Notes under the pieces: model-generated | Databases searched by the model: none | The model's input: only the letters and a program-made list of their open reading frames with translations | What the model was told of the DNA's origin: nothing | Shown here: positions 19,645-27,916 of the stretch, in pieces | Layout: each line of letters starts with the position of its first letter | How positions within the stretch are numbered: position 1 is the first letter of the stretch | From: Microbulbifer aggregans | GTDB lineage: Bacteria > Pseudomonadota > Gammaproteobacteria > Pseudomonadales > Cellvibrionaceae | DNA length: 64,000 nucleotides | Direction: 5' to 3' | Assembly (NCBI RefSeq): GCF_001750105.1 | Contig: NZ_CP014143.1 | Location: 2,161,001 to 2,225,000 of the forward strand | Made by a program: the position numbers and the translations under genes

Positions 19645-19725
19645 CTTTGCAGCCTAGTGGATGCTCGTTGTTGATGCGCAGGGGCGCAATCGTTCGCACC
19701 ATAGGAGCGGATCTCGCTGGCCTTC
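19645..19725 (+). repeat. Truncated, decayed copy of the structured repeat (copy E)
   Basis: Aligns with the right half of the units at 24.9-25.2 kb: shared blocks are TGCTCGTTGTTGAT, GGCGCAATCG and a GGATCTC..TGGCC end. Hairpin 4 is kept as GAT-GCGC / GCGC-a-ATC with one bulged A, and hairpin 3 as GCA-CC / GG-TGC with one mismatch. Hairpins 1 and 2 are missing. It lies directly after the stop of the MDR oxidoreductase gene, about 5.3 kb from the main cluster. Confidence 0.65.
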
Positions 19726-19738
19726 GTTCAATGAAGAA

Positions 19739-19790
19739 TAATTGGAAGCCACCCATTAGCTGGCCCCTGTCAAATGGTAGCTTCCAATTA
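19739..19790. repeat. 52-bp inverted repeat
   Basis: Outer arms TAATTGGAAGC / GCTTCCAATTA pair perfectly over 11 bp, and an inner CCATT / AATGG continues the stem. No strong T-run follows. It sits between the convergent MDR oxidoreductase and Sel1 genes, next to the decayed repeat copy, so it may act as a terminator or be a small mobile-repeat relic. Confidence 0.6.
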
Positions 19791-19911
19791 TTAAGCGATT
19801 GCCGATCTATCAATCATCGCGGATATCAATAGCGCTCGTATCAAGCGATAAGAATGAAATATGTTTAGAGGAAACCTCCTAAATCGCGATGCCTGATGCG
19901 TTTTTCCCCCA

Positions 19912-22041
19912 CTAGTGCACGATGCGCGCGGGTAATTGTTCGAGGATTTCTTCTACGGTGAGGTCGCAACCGCCGGGTTGCTGGCACTCAAACAAAAGCG
20001 TTTTGGTTTCCGTGTCAGTCGTAACAGACTCGGTAAACTTCATTTTGGCGAGCTGATGGCCCTGTTCTGACGCCTCAAGGAACAAGGCTTTGGCGCGCGC
20101 GGTGTCTGCTGCGACGCCGAGACCCTGCTCGTACATCCGGCCAAGCTGGAATAGGCCCTCGGCAGAATTTTGTTTGGCCGATTGCTCAAACCAGTGCAGT
20201 GCCTTGCCATAGTCGTGAACGGGTGAGCTGGTTTTCAGATGCAGAGATCCCAGCGTGTTCATGGACTCAACCCATCCACCTTCCGCCGCAGTCGTATATA
20301 ACTCAATGGCCCGTGTGAGGTCTTTATCCACCCCTAACCCGCGTTCGTACAGTTGCCCCAGATTGTTTGCGGCTTGGCGATCTCCCCGTTCTGATGCGAG
20401 GCGGTATAGTTCAGCAGCGCGCACGTAATCTCTTGGCACACCGCGTCCGTTCGCATTGGCATAGCCGAGGTTGTTGATGCAGCCCAGGTGTCCGGCTTCG
20501 GCGCAGAGTGAGAACCAGCCGTAGGCGATGAAGCGATCGACCTCCACCGCCTTGCCCTTGTCATTGAAATGGCCAAGTGCAAACTGGGCCTCCGCGTGCC
20601 AGCGCAGTCCCGCTGCCTGATAGTCGAAAAACGCTTTTATGGCGCTTTTCGGCTGACTGTATCGCCCCCATTCAGCAATCGTGCCTCGCTCGTAGAGTGC
20701 GGCGGGGTAGCCCGCGGTCGCGGCCTTGTCCAGCTCTGCCAGCCCGGCCTCTATCTCTTCTTCCCCTTCGAGCAGGTAGCGCGCATAGACGAACTGCGCG
20801 GGCGCGTAACCCGCACGCGCGGCTTTCTTGATGCGCCGGATAAACTGCTCCTGATTTTCTTTATTGTTACTGTCTTTCCGGATAGCTTCGAGGGCAGCCA
20901 TGGCGTGGAGGTACAGGGCTTTAGGGTGCTTCGAGGTTACTGCGCTCTGGAGATATGTTTTTGCCAGATCTGGGCGTGGCTCGGCAAAGCGGTTGGATGA
21001 CAGGAGGATGGCCAGCTTGTATTCCGGCTCGCCGGGGGGGAGAGACGCGGCGGCGCTATCGAGCAACTGCTGCGCCAGGCCGGGATCTGCCTCTATGCCC
21101 AGCCCCAAGAGACTGATGTAGGCGAGAGTGACCTTGGCATCCTCGATACCGAGCTCCGAGGCCGTCACAAAAAGCTGTGCGCATTCGCTGCGGGTGAATT
21201 TGCTTGAGTGACTCTCTAGACAGATGTTGCCGAGGTCGATGTTGGCGCTGACGGAACCCATGGCGATGGCATCGAGGTATGCGATTTCGGCCTCGCCATA
21301 ATTACCGCTAGCCTGGTGGACAATACCTTCAGCGTGGCGCGCGGCAAAGTCGGTTTCCGCCAGAGGCTGAATGATTGAGGTGAAATAGGCATCGCTCAGT
21401 CCGGCGAAAGGATACTGGCCGTTCAGAACCCGGTGAAGAAAGCGGCTGTTGTCGAAGTAAATCCGGGAAAACTGCCCGGAGTCACGGGCCCGAACGTTGT
21501 ATACGCGATAGAGTCCGTTGCGAGAGGCCTGGAACTCGAACTTGCTGTCAATGATCTCGTAACCCGAAAGATTCAACAGCTCTTCAGCGTCTGCCCAGCT
21601 GGCAATTTCGTAAGCGTTGTAGAAGGCCTCACCGGAACTCTGGGAGAGAATGCCCGATACCACGAAGTTGAAAAGGTTTTGGTGGTGGGCAGCTTCCTGG
21701 CTACGCCCGGCAGATTCGAGGCACTCTACGGCAGCGACTCGTGGCATGAGCGCGACCAAGTTGTCGCCAGTCAAACGATCCCAATCCAGGTCTGTGCAAG
21801 CGATCTGACCCGACTCAACTTCCGACATCGTCTGTGCATAACGCTGTTGCGCGGCCACGGTCTCGAGTACCTGTGCAGAGTCCAAGTAGGCGTTCCAGAA
21901 CTGTGCGAAAGTCACGCTGTCGGGGGCCGCGGCCACCTGTTCCGCCAGCGCACGAACTTTATTGTCATTAGGCGGCTGTGGCGCAGACGTTGCACAGGCT
22001 ATAGCCAGTGAGGATAGGAACGGAAGAACGGCTCTTTTCAT
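19912..22041 (-). CDS. Sel1-repeat (TPR-like) lipoprotein
   Basis: 709 residues from the ATG at 22041 (MKRAVLPFLSSLAIAC); an ATG six codons earlier is possible. The N terminus looks like a lipoprotein signal ending in LAIAC, a slightly atypical lipobox. The C-terminal two thirds carry at least six to eight Sel1-like repeats with the A-x-x-x-L-G-x-x-Y-x-x-G-x-G-V pattern, clearest in NNLGYANANGRGVP, NNLGQLYERGLGVDKD and FQLGRMYEQGLGVAAD. Such solenoids act as protein-binding scaffolds. The upstream DUF3857 gene ends 22 bases before this start, so the two are probably an operon and may work together in the envelope. Confidence 0.85.
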   Translation of the reverse strand: MKRAVLPFLSSLAIACATSAPQPPNDNKVRALAEQVAAAPDSVTFAQFWNAYLDSAQVLETVAAQQRYAQTMSEVESGQIACTDLDWDRLTGDNLVALMPRVAAVECLESAGRSQEAAHHQNLFNFVVSGILSQSSGEAFYNAYEIASWADAEELLNLSGYEIIDSKFEFQASRNGLYRVYNVRARDSGQFSRIYFDNSRFLHRVLNGQYPFAGLSDAYFTSIIQPLAETDFAARHAEGIVHQASGNYGEAEIAYLDAIAMGSVSANIDLGNICLESHSSKFTRSECAQLFVTASELGIEDAKVTLAYISLLGLGIEADPGLAQQLLDSAAASLPPGEPEYKLAILLSSNRFAEPRPDLAKTYLQSAVTSKHPKALYLHAMAALEAIRKDSNNKENQEQFIRRIKKAARAGYAPAQFVYARYLLEGEEEIEAGLAELDKAATAGYPAALYERGTIAEWGRYSQPKSAIKAFFDYQAAGLRWHAEAQFALGHFNDKGKAVEVDRFIAYGWFSLCAEAGHLGCINNLGYANANGRGVPRDYVRAAELYRLASERGDRQAANNLGQLYERGLGVDKDLTRAIELYTTAAEGGWVESMNTLGSLHLKTSSPVHDYGKALHWFEQSAKQNSAEGLFQLGRMYEQGLGVAADTARAKALFLEASEQGHQLAKMKFTESVTTDTETKTLLFECQQPGGCDLTVEEILEQLPARIVH

Positions 22042-22063
22042 CGGCTGAGGTATCGGCATGGGC

Positions 22064-24085
22064 TTACTTACGGATGAGTGACTTGATCAGATTTTTCATT
22101 TCGCGGCTGCTACGCTGTTCACCGGAATCGCTGCCCTTGGCCCAGAAACGGTACTGCAGGGCCTCGTCCAGCTTATCGAGTTGTGCGAGATACTCGGGCA
22201 GATCGCGATGGTTGACGAACTCTGCCTTGGACTCAAACTCAAAGGCCACCGCCAGTGCGGAGTCCTCCAAAGATGCTTCCCGCGATAATCGGAACCAGGG
22301 GTTCTCAATGACGGTCGCTTTGGCAGGGTCCTGCCATAGCACTTCGCCCTGGATCTCTGCAAATATTTGGTGAGTCAGTCGCAATGGGTGGGGTAGCGCC
22401 AGGGGAGAATGGCGAATTCGCTCTTCAGGTTTGAACAGGTAGGAGGCGATACTGGAACCGTAGAGGGTAAAAATTCTTCTCGCCGAGATCAGCGGTGCGA
22501 CCCGGTCAATCTGATATGCCTCCGTGACCACCATGCGATTTTGTTCCAGGTCGTCGGTGAAAGTTACATCGCCAGTCGATTGAACGCCGGGGTAGTATTG
22601 GGCAAGGAAGTTGGCATGGTTGCTGTTGACTTGCCGCTGATCCAGGCTGCGAAAATACTGCCGTGCCTGCTCGGCCTTGAGGCGGTTGAAAGTGGACTGG
22701 ATGGTGAGGTTGGCTGTATTAGCGCCAGCGTCGATGGCAAAGCGTTCCTCAGTGGCTGCTGTCAGCGTGCTGCGATCGTCACTGGGGGTGGCTATGGTAA
22801 CAAGGGTGCGACTGCCAGGACGCACCACCAGCGCCCGTTCATAATCAAAATGCCCCTTGTTACGGATGTCCGCCCCCTGAGCCGAGGCAGTGCCGTCAAC
22901 CCAGTACTCGTGCCCATCAATCCGTATCAAGTTGATCACATGGTCGAAAGCGTTGGGCGAAGGCAGATCGTCATCAATTGCCTCGCGACGGGAAGCCGAG
23001 ACCAGGGCCGGGTAGGATTCCACGCCCAGGTGGTCGAGCATGGCGGTCATCAGCAGGGCCTTGTCCTTACAGTCGCCATAGCGTTTGTTGAGAGTCTCCT
23101 GCGGGGTTCGTGGCAGGTGGGAATTGATTCCTAGCTCGATACCAAAGTACCGAATATCTTCCTGCACAAGGCGGACAGCGCGATTGACGGCACCCAGGAC
23201 GCCCAGATCGGCTCGCCACTGGTCAAGCGAAGCTTTCATCGCGTCGGGTAAGGCGCGATCGATGTCGTACAGGCCCAGTGCCCAGTCACTTACTTCGCGC
23301 CAGTTGCTATAGCCGGTGTATTGGAAATAGTTCTGTGGCTCATGCCAATGGGGAAATTGGCTTTCCGCCGGGATCGCGGGTACGCGGTGGAGGTCGATCA
23401 AGTACTCGAAGCCGTGTTCGGTGTTTGCAGTTGCCACCGGTACCTCTGCGTTATTGAACCGATAGCGAATGGGCTTGTCGCTGATTACCCGCACGTGTCG
23501 TTGCCCGACTGCAGCTCCCCAATTCAGGGGCAGTGAACCGAAGTCGCTACGCTCGAAAATTGGATTGCTGCCGTCAACGGTATAGGCGTAAGTGATGATG
23601 TCACCGGGGCGGATATCCTCAAGGATATAGAGGGCGCGCCAACGTTCACTGTAGAGCTTGCTGTCAAGCTCTTCTTCGGTTTGGAATAGTTTGAAGGCTT
23701 CGACCTGCAGCCGGTTTGTCTTGACACCGTCCCGATAGATGCTGATCTCGTGCACGACAAGCTGCTCGTACGAGGGGTAAAACTCGAAGTTAAGCTCCGA
23801 GACTTCCTGAACGCCCTGCTGGTTGAGGGGCTCCATCACTAACTGTTGGTAGTACTGTTTCTGTGTGCCCCGGTGGAATACCTGGGAATTGGAAAGCTGG
23901 TAGCGCACTGCACCGCTGTGCACTTCATCGATGGGCGCTGCCGGTGGTGGTACCACCCAGGCGGGTGCGGGTCCAACGGTGACTTCTGGTGCCTTGGCCA
24001 CTGCAATTGCGGGCAGAAGTAACGTTAAGGCCAAGAGCCGAGCCAGAGTCAGCATGGAGGTGAGAGCAATGTGGGACAAGGACAA
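22064..24085 (-). CDS. Exported DUF3857/transglutaminase-like protein
   Basis: 673 residues with a signal peptide (about 1-30, cleavage near AVAKAPE). The DUF3857 beta-rich domain spans roughly 50-260, and a transglutaminase/protease-like domain follows. The catalytic triad is readable: Cys339 in KRYGDCKDKA, His382 in AFDHVI and Asp397 in YWVDGTA. A C-terminal beta region (about 440-640) resembles DUF3858-type extensions. The true substrate of this family is unknown; some homologues are thought to act on peptides or envelope proteins. First gene of a two-gene unit with the Sel1 lipoprotein. Confidence 0.88.
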   Translation of the reverse strand: MSLSHIALTSMLTLARLLALTLLLPAIAVAKAPEVTVGPAPAWVVPPPAAPIDEVHSGAVRYQLSNSQVFHRGTQKQYYQQLVMEPLNQQGVQEVSELNFEFYPSYEQLVVHEISIYRDGVKTNRLQVEAFKLFQTEEELDSKLYSERWRALYILEDIRPGDIITYAYTVDGSNPIFERSDFGSLPLNWGAAVGQRHVRVISDKPIRYRFNNAEVPVATANTEHGFEYLIDLHRVPAIPAESQFPHWHEPQNYFQYTGYSNWREVSDWALGLYDIDRALPDAMKASLDQWRADLGVLGAVNRAVRLVQEDIRYFGIELGINSHLPRTPQETLNKRYGDCKDKALLMTAMLDHLGVESYPALVSASRREAIDDDLPSPNAFDHVINLIRIDGHEYWVDGTASAQGADIRNKGHFDYERALVVRPGSRTLVTIATPSDDRSTLTAATEERFAIDAGANTANLTIQSTFNRLKAEQARQYFRSLDQRQVNSNHANFLAQYYPGVQSTGDVTFTDDLEQNRMVVTEAYQIDRVAPLISARRIFTLYGSSIASYLFKPEERIRHSPLALPHPLRLTHQIFAEIQGEVLWQDPAKATVIENPWFRLSREASLEDSALAVAFEFESKAEFVNHRDLPEYLAQLDKLDEALQYRFWAKGSDSGEQRSSREMKNLIKSLIRK

Positions 24086-24577
24086 CCTCGTTTCTTTTTA
24101 TTTTGTTATGGTTTGCGGCGTTTTGGTTGATTGAATGGATTCTTTTAATATACCCCAAGAGCTGGCTGGTGAATATGCGGCCATTTTCGCATGACGTTCA
24201 GCTTCATTCTTCCCGGTGTGTATCCTGCGACTCAAAACTCAAGATTGAACTAGTGGCCCACTCGCTTTCACTTTGTATTGCTTCCGTGATTAGTGCGTAA
24301 CGAGTGAGCGAGCCGCGAATCAATTGGCTAATGTGTATTTATTTTGATCATGCTGCCGTTGCCTGCCTGTAGTAATTGGTTCTTGGCTCGCGGCAGGGTA
24401 GACTTTTCTGGCGCCACCACGAGAAAAAATCCCGTTTTGGCGGGCTTTTTTTCGGGTTTTACCTGGTAACAGCGGCCGAACTAATCGGACTGGCTGTGCC
24501 CATCTCTGTAGTGAGAGGTGTTGGTTAATGGCTTCGCCGGAAGTTTGAAGTCAAATTTAAATTGCTCGTTATATCAA
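24086..24577. other. Gene-free region upstream of the DUF3857 gene, possible small RNA
   Basis: No supported protein gene. It contains the promoter side of the DUF3857 gene. On the plus strand, CTGCCG (24353-24358) can pair with CGGCAG (24391-24396), and a terminator-like hairpin follows at 24431-24454, which would suit the 3' end of a short non-coding transcript. A promoter for such a transcript is not clear. Confidence 0.35.
24431..24454 (+). terminator. Rho-independent terminator-like hairpin
   Basis: CCCG / CGGG stem with a TTTTGG loop, preceded by AAAAAAT and followed by C and seven or more Ts. It ends no recognised gene on the plus strand, so it may end an unannotated transcript. Confidence 0.6.
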
Positions 24578-24660
24578 GGTTCCTGGCTCCTTAACCAGGC
24601 CGGACTGATCAAGCCGACTGGGCCGGTTTGTCCCTGCAGTTGCCTGCAGCATCCCAGCCG
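24578..24660. repeat. Diverged structured repeat, copy A
   Basis: Shares the lead-in GGTTCCTGG..CTC and the block GGCCGGACT (24598-24606) with copies C and D, then diverges: hairpin 1 is replaced by other sequence and hairpin 2 by CTGCAG..CTGCAG. It is the weakest member of the family. Confidence 0.45.
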
Positions 24661-24756
24661 TTTGCGGAGTTGTTCGAATCGAGTATTTGTTTTTGTAGGC
24701 ACTCCGATATCAAATGGGGAGGCCTGCATGAGGTGGGCTGTTTCGAGCGTCGTATC

Positions 24757-24860
24757 CTGCCTGATTAACCCAAAAACTTTGGTTTTTCTGCCTGCGGGCC
24801 TCGCAGCTGCTCGCTGTTGTTTGCGCCATAGACGCAAATGGTCGGCAGCTTTGGTGGCTA
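24757..24860. repeat. Structured repeat, copy B
   Basis: Same order of elements as C and D but diverged in sequence. Hairpin 1 is AAAAAC / GTTTTT with a TTTG loop (one G-C pair fewer on both arms), followed by CCTGCGGG. Hairpin 4 is TTTGCG / CGCAAA (24820-24838), where C and D have ATTGCG / CGCAAT, so the changed pair is still complementary. Confidence 0.65.
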
Positions 24861-24892
24861 AAGGAAAGGGAGTCGGAGAAGCAGGAGGTTCT

Positions 24893-25035
24893 GTGTTCTT
24901 CTATCGGCCGGACTAACCAAAAAAGCTTTGGCTTTTTTGGCCCTGCGGGCTTCGCAACCTGTGGTTGCTCGTTGTTGATTGCGCCTCTTCAGGAGAAGAG
25001 TCGCAATCGGTCGAACCGTGGTGCCGGTTCTCGCA
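24893..25035. repeat. Structured repeat, copy C
   Basis: Nearly identical to copy D over its left half. Hairpin 1: CCAAAAAAGC / GCTTTTTTGG (24917-24940). Hairpin 2: CCC-TGC-GGG (24941-24949). Hairpin 3: GCAACC / GGTTGC (24954-24968). Hairpin 4: GATTGCG..CTCTTC / GAAGAG..CGCAATC (24977-25008), longer than in D but still paired on both sides of one mismatch. The block GGCCGGACT starts at 24906, 188 bases before that of copy D. Confidence 0.8.
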
Positions 25036-25074
25036 GGCTGTCGTCCCTTAATTAAAAGGATCTGGATGGGGGAG

Positions 25075-25216
25075 GTTCCTGGGACTCTCTACCGGCCGGA
25101 CTAACCAAAAAAGCTTTGGCTTTTTTGGCCCTGCGGGCTTCGCAACCTGCCGGTTGCTCGTTGTTGATTGCGCCGTGGGCGCAATCGGTCGAACCGGGGT
25201 GCCGATCTCACCGGCC
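25075..25216. repeat. Structured repeat, copy D
   Basis: Hairpin 1: CCAAAAAAGC / GCTTTTTTGG with TTTG loop (25105-25128). Hairpin 2: CCC-TGC-GGG (25129-25137). Hairpin 3: GCAACC / GGTTGC (25142-25157). Hairpin 4: GATTGCGCC / GGCGCAATC with a three-base loop (25166-25186). All stems are perfect. On the minus strand it reads GGTTAGTCCGGCC at one end, like the T-arm of the nearby tRNA-Leu with two bases missing. Its right end runs into the palindrome behind the tRNA. Confidence 0.8.
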
Positions 25217-25277
25217 TCTGGTACCAAACGAAAAAGGCCCGCAGTTGCGGGCCTTTCTGTTTGGTACCAGAGGCCGG
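25211..25277. repeat. 67-bp palindrome overlapping the tRNA-Leu 3' end and holding its terminator
   Basis: Perfect 19-bp arms CCGGCCTCTGGTACCAAAC (25211-25229) and its reverse complement (25259-25277). Inside is an 11-bp stem AAAGGCCCGCA / TGCGGGCCTTT (25233-25256) with T-rich flanks, a good bidirectional terminator. The right arm is the 3' end of tRNA-Leu plus CCA, so the left arm is an inverted copy of that end. Confidence 0.9.
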
Positions 25278-25348
25278 ACTCGAACCGGCACGGGTTTTAC
25301 CCCGGGGGATTTTGAATCCCCTGTGTCTACCAATTTCACCACTCTGGC
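25262..25348 (-). tRNA. tRNA-Leu (anticodon CAA)
   Basis: Read on the minus strand: 7-bp acceptor GCCAGAG / CTCTGGT (one G-T pair), D-arm GTGAAATTGGTAGACAC, anticodon stem-loop GGGGATTCAAAATCCCC with CAA, a long variable arm typical of class II tRNA-Leu, T-arm GCCGGTTCGAGTCCGGC, discriminator A and an encoded CCA. 87 nucleotides. Followed immediately by the terminator palindrome. Confidence 0.96.
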
Positions 25349-25486
25349 AGCGGCTCGAGGCGTGGTTTTGGGTGCCTCGGATAGGGGGGTGATTATAGCC
25401 ATGGACCGGAGCCGGTCAACCGGATTTGGCGGTGGGCGGGGATTCCGTTAATCTTCGCGGCCTTCCCAACTGCCTAAACTGAAGCC

Positions 25487-26527
25487 ATGCGTCGCCAGGA
25501 TTTTCATTTCGACTTGCCCGATGAGCTGATAGCCCGCGCGCCCGCGAGTGAGCGCCGCGGCAGCCGCCTGTTGTGCCTGGATGGCCCCACCGGGGCTGTC
25601 GACCACCGGAAGTTCGCGGAATTGCCGGAGCTGGTGCAGTCCGGCGACCTGCTGGTGTTCAACGACACCCGGGTGATTCCGGCGCGGCTGTTCGGTCGCA
25701 AAGAGAGCGGCGGCAAGCTGGAGATTCTGGTGGAGCGGGTTCTGGACGAGGGCAGGGTGCTGGCCCATATCCGCTCCAGCAAGTCGCCGAAGCCCGGTAC
25801 GCGCATTTTGCTGGAAGACGACAGCGAGCTGGAGATGGTGGCGCGCCACGATGCGCTGTTCGAGCTGGCTTTCCCTTCAGAGGGTGTCCTGCCAGTGCTG
25901 GAGCGCCTCGGCCATATGCCGCTGCCACCCTATATTGATCGCCCCGATGACGAGGCGGACCGCGAGCGTTACCAGACCGTGTACAGTCGCGAGGCCGGCG
26001 CGGTTGCTGCGCCGACTGCCGGCCTGCATTTCGACGATGAAATGCTCGATACCCTGCGCAATATGGGCGTGGAGACTGCTTTCGTGACGCTGCATGTGGG
26101 CGCGGGAACCTTCCAGCCAGTGCGGGTGGATGATATCCATGAGCACCAGATGCACAGTGAGGTGCTGAACGTACCGGAGTCTGTCTGTAAGGCGGTGGCG
26201 GACTGCCGCGCCCGCGGTGGCAAGGTGATTGCCGTGGGCACCACCAGTGTGCGGGCGCTGGAGAGCGCCGCAGCCAGTGGTGAACTGAAACCGACTGTTG
26301 GTGAGACAGATATCTTTATTTATCCGGGCTATCAGTTCCGGGTCGTGGATCGGCTGATCACCAATTTCCACCTGCCCGAGTCGACCCTGATGATGCTGGT
26401 AAGTGCCTTTGCCGGCTACGAGCAGACCATGAATGCCTACCGCGAGGCGGTGCGTGAGCGCTACCGCTTCTTCAGCTACGGCGATGCGATGCTGATCAGC
26501 CGCAATCCCAATGTCAGCGCCTGGTAA
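25487..26527 (+). CDS. queA: S-adenosylmethionine:tRNA ribosyltransferase-isomerase
   Basis: Transfers the ribosyl part of SAM to preQ1 in tRNA, making epoxyqueuosine. 346 residues, usual length. The N terminus [16 protein letters not shown], the block [16 protein letters not shown] (about 60-75), [13 protein letters not shown] (about 170-182), and the end [11 protein letters not shown] are all QueA signatures. It precedes tgt by 36 bases; the two act in sequence on queuosine and are usually co-transcribed. Confidence 0.97.
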   Translation: MRRQDFHFDLPDELIARAPASERRGSRLLCLDGPTGAVDHRKFAELPELVQSGDLLVFNDTRVIPARLFGRKESGGKLEILVERVLDEGRVLAHIRSSKSPKPGTRILLEDDSELEMVARHDALFELAFPSEGVLPVLERLGHMPLPPYIDRPDDEADRERYQTVYSREAGAVAAPTAGLHFDDEMLDTLRNMGVETAFVTLHVGAGTFQPVRVDDIHEHQMHSEVLNVPESVCKAVADCRARGGKVIAVGTTSVRALESAAASGELKPTVGETDIFIYPGYQFRVVDRLITNFHLPESTLMMLVSAFAGYEQTMNAYREAVRERYRFFSYGDAMLISRNPNVSAW

Positions 26528-27697
<1,170 letters not shown>

Positions 27698-27774
27698 TGG
27701 AGCGGTGGTTTCCATTTGGCGACTCGGTCCCGGTCGGGCTGCGGGCTGTGGTGCCCCTGTCCCGGACCGTCCAT

Positions 27775-27802
27775 TTGTACCCTCAGGCGATCCCCGTATA
27801 AT
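27775..27802 (+). promoter_or_regulatory. Sigma-70-type promoter for secDF
   Basis: TTGTAC, 16-bp spacer, then a perfect TATAAT, ending 114 bases before the secD start. It lies in the 219-bp space between tgt and secD where yajC usually sits, suggesting secDF has its own promoter here. Confidence 0.7.
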
Positions 27803-27916
27803 CGGCCCCCACTTGGGGACGGCCGCGCCTTGCATTCTGCCTGAGGCGCCCGCATATCCTCCGACATTGCCAAGATTTACCGGCTCACAGGGCCGCATTA
27901 CAACAATGAGAGCAGC

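Noticed and set aside
24518..24916. 132-codon plus-strand frame in the repeat region
   Set aside because: Runs through the structured repeats, has no conserved features, and unit-to-unit indels would break it.
25187..25210. A second tRNA suggested by GGTTCGACC on the minus strand
   Set aside because: Only a three-base stem can form around the loop and no acceptor, D or anticodon arm is present.
24578..25216. CRISPR array
   Set aside because: Repeats are long, diverged and unevenly spaced, with no short identical repeats or spacers and no cas genes.
24578..25216. Integron attC sites
   Set aside because: The units contain inverted repeats but lack a consistent GTTRRRY/RYYYAAC core pair, and there are no cassette genes or integrase.
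25116..25451. 111-codon plus-strand frame overlapping tRNA-Leu
   Set aside because: Crosses the terminator palindrome and the tRNA gene; not coding.
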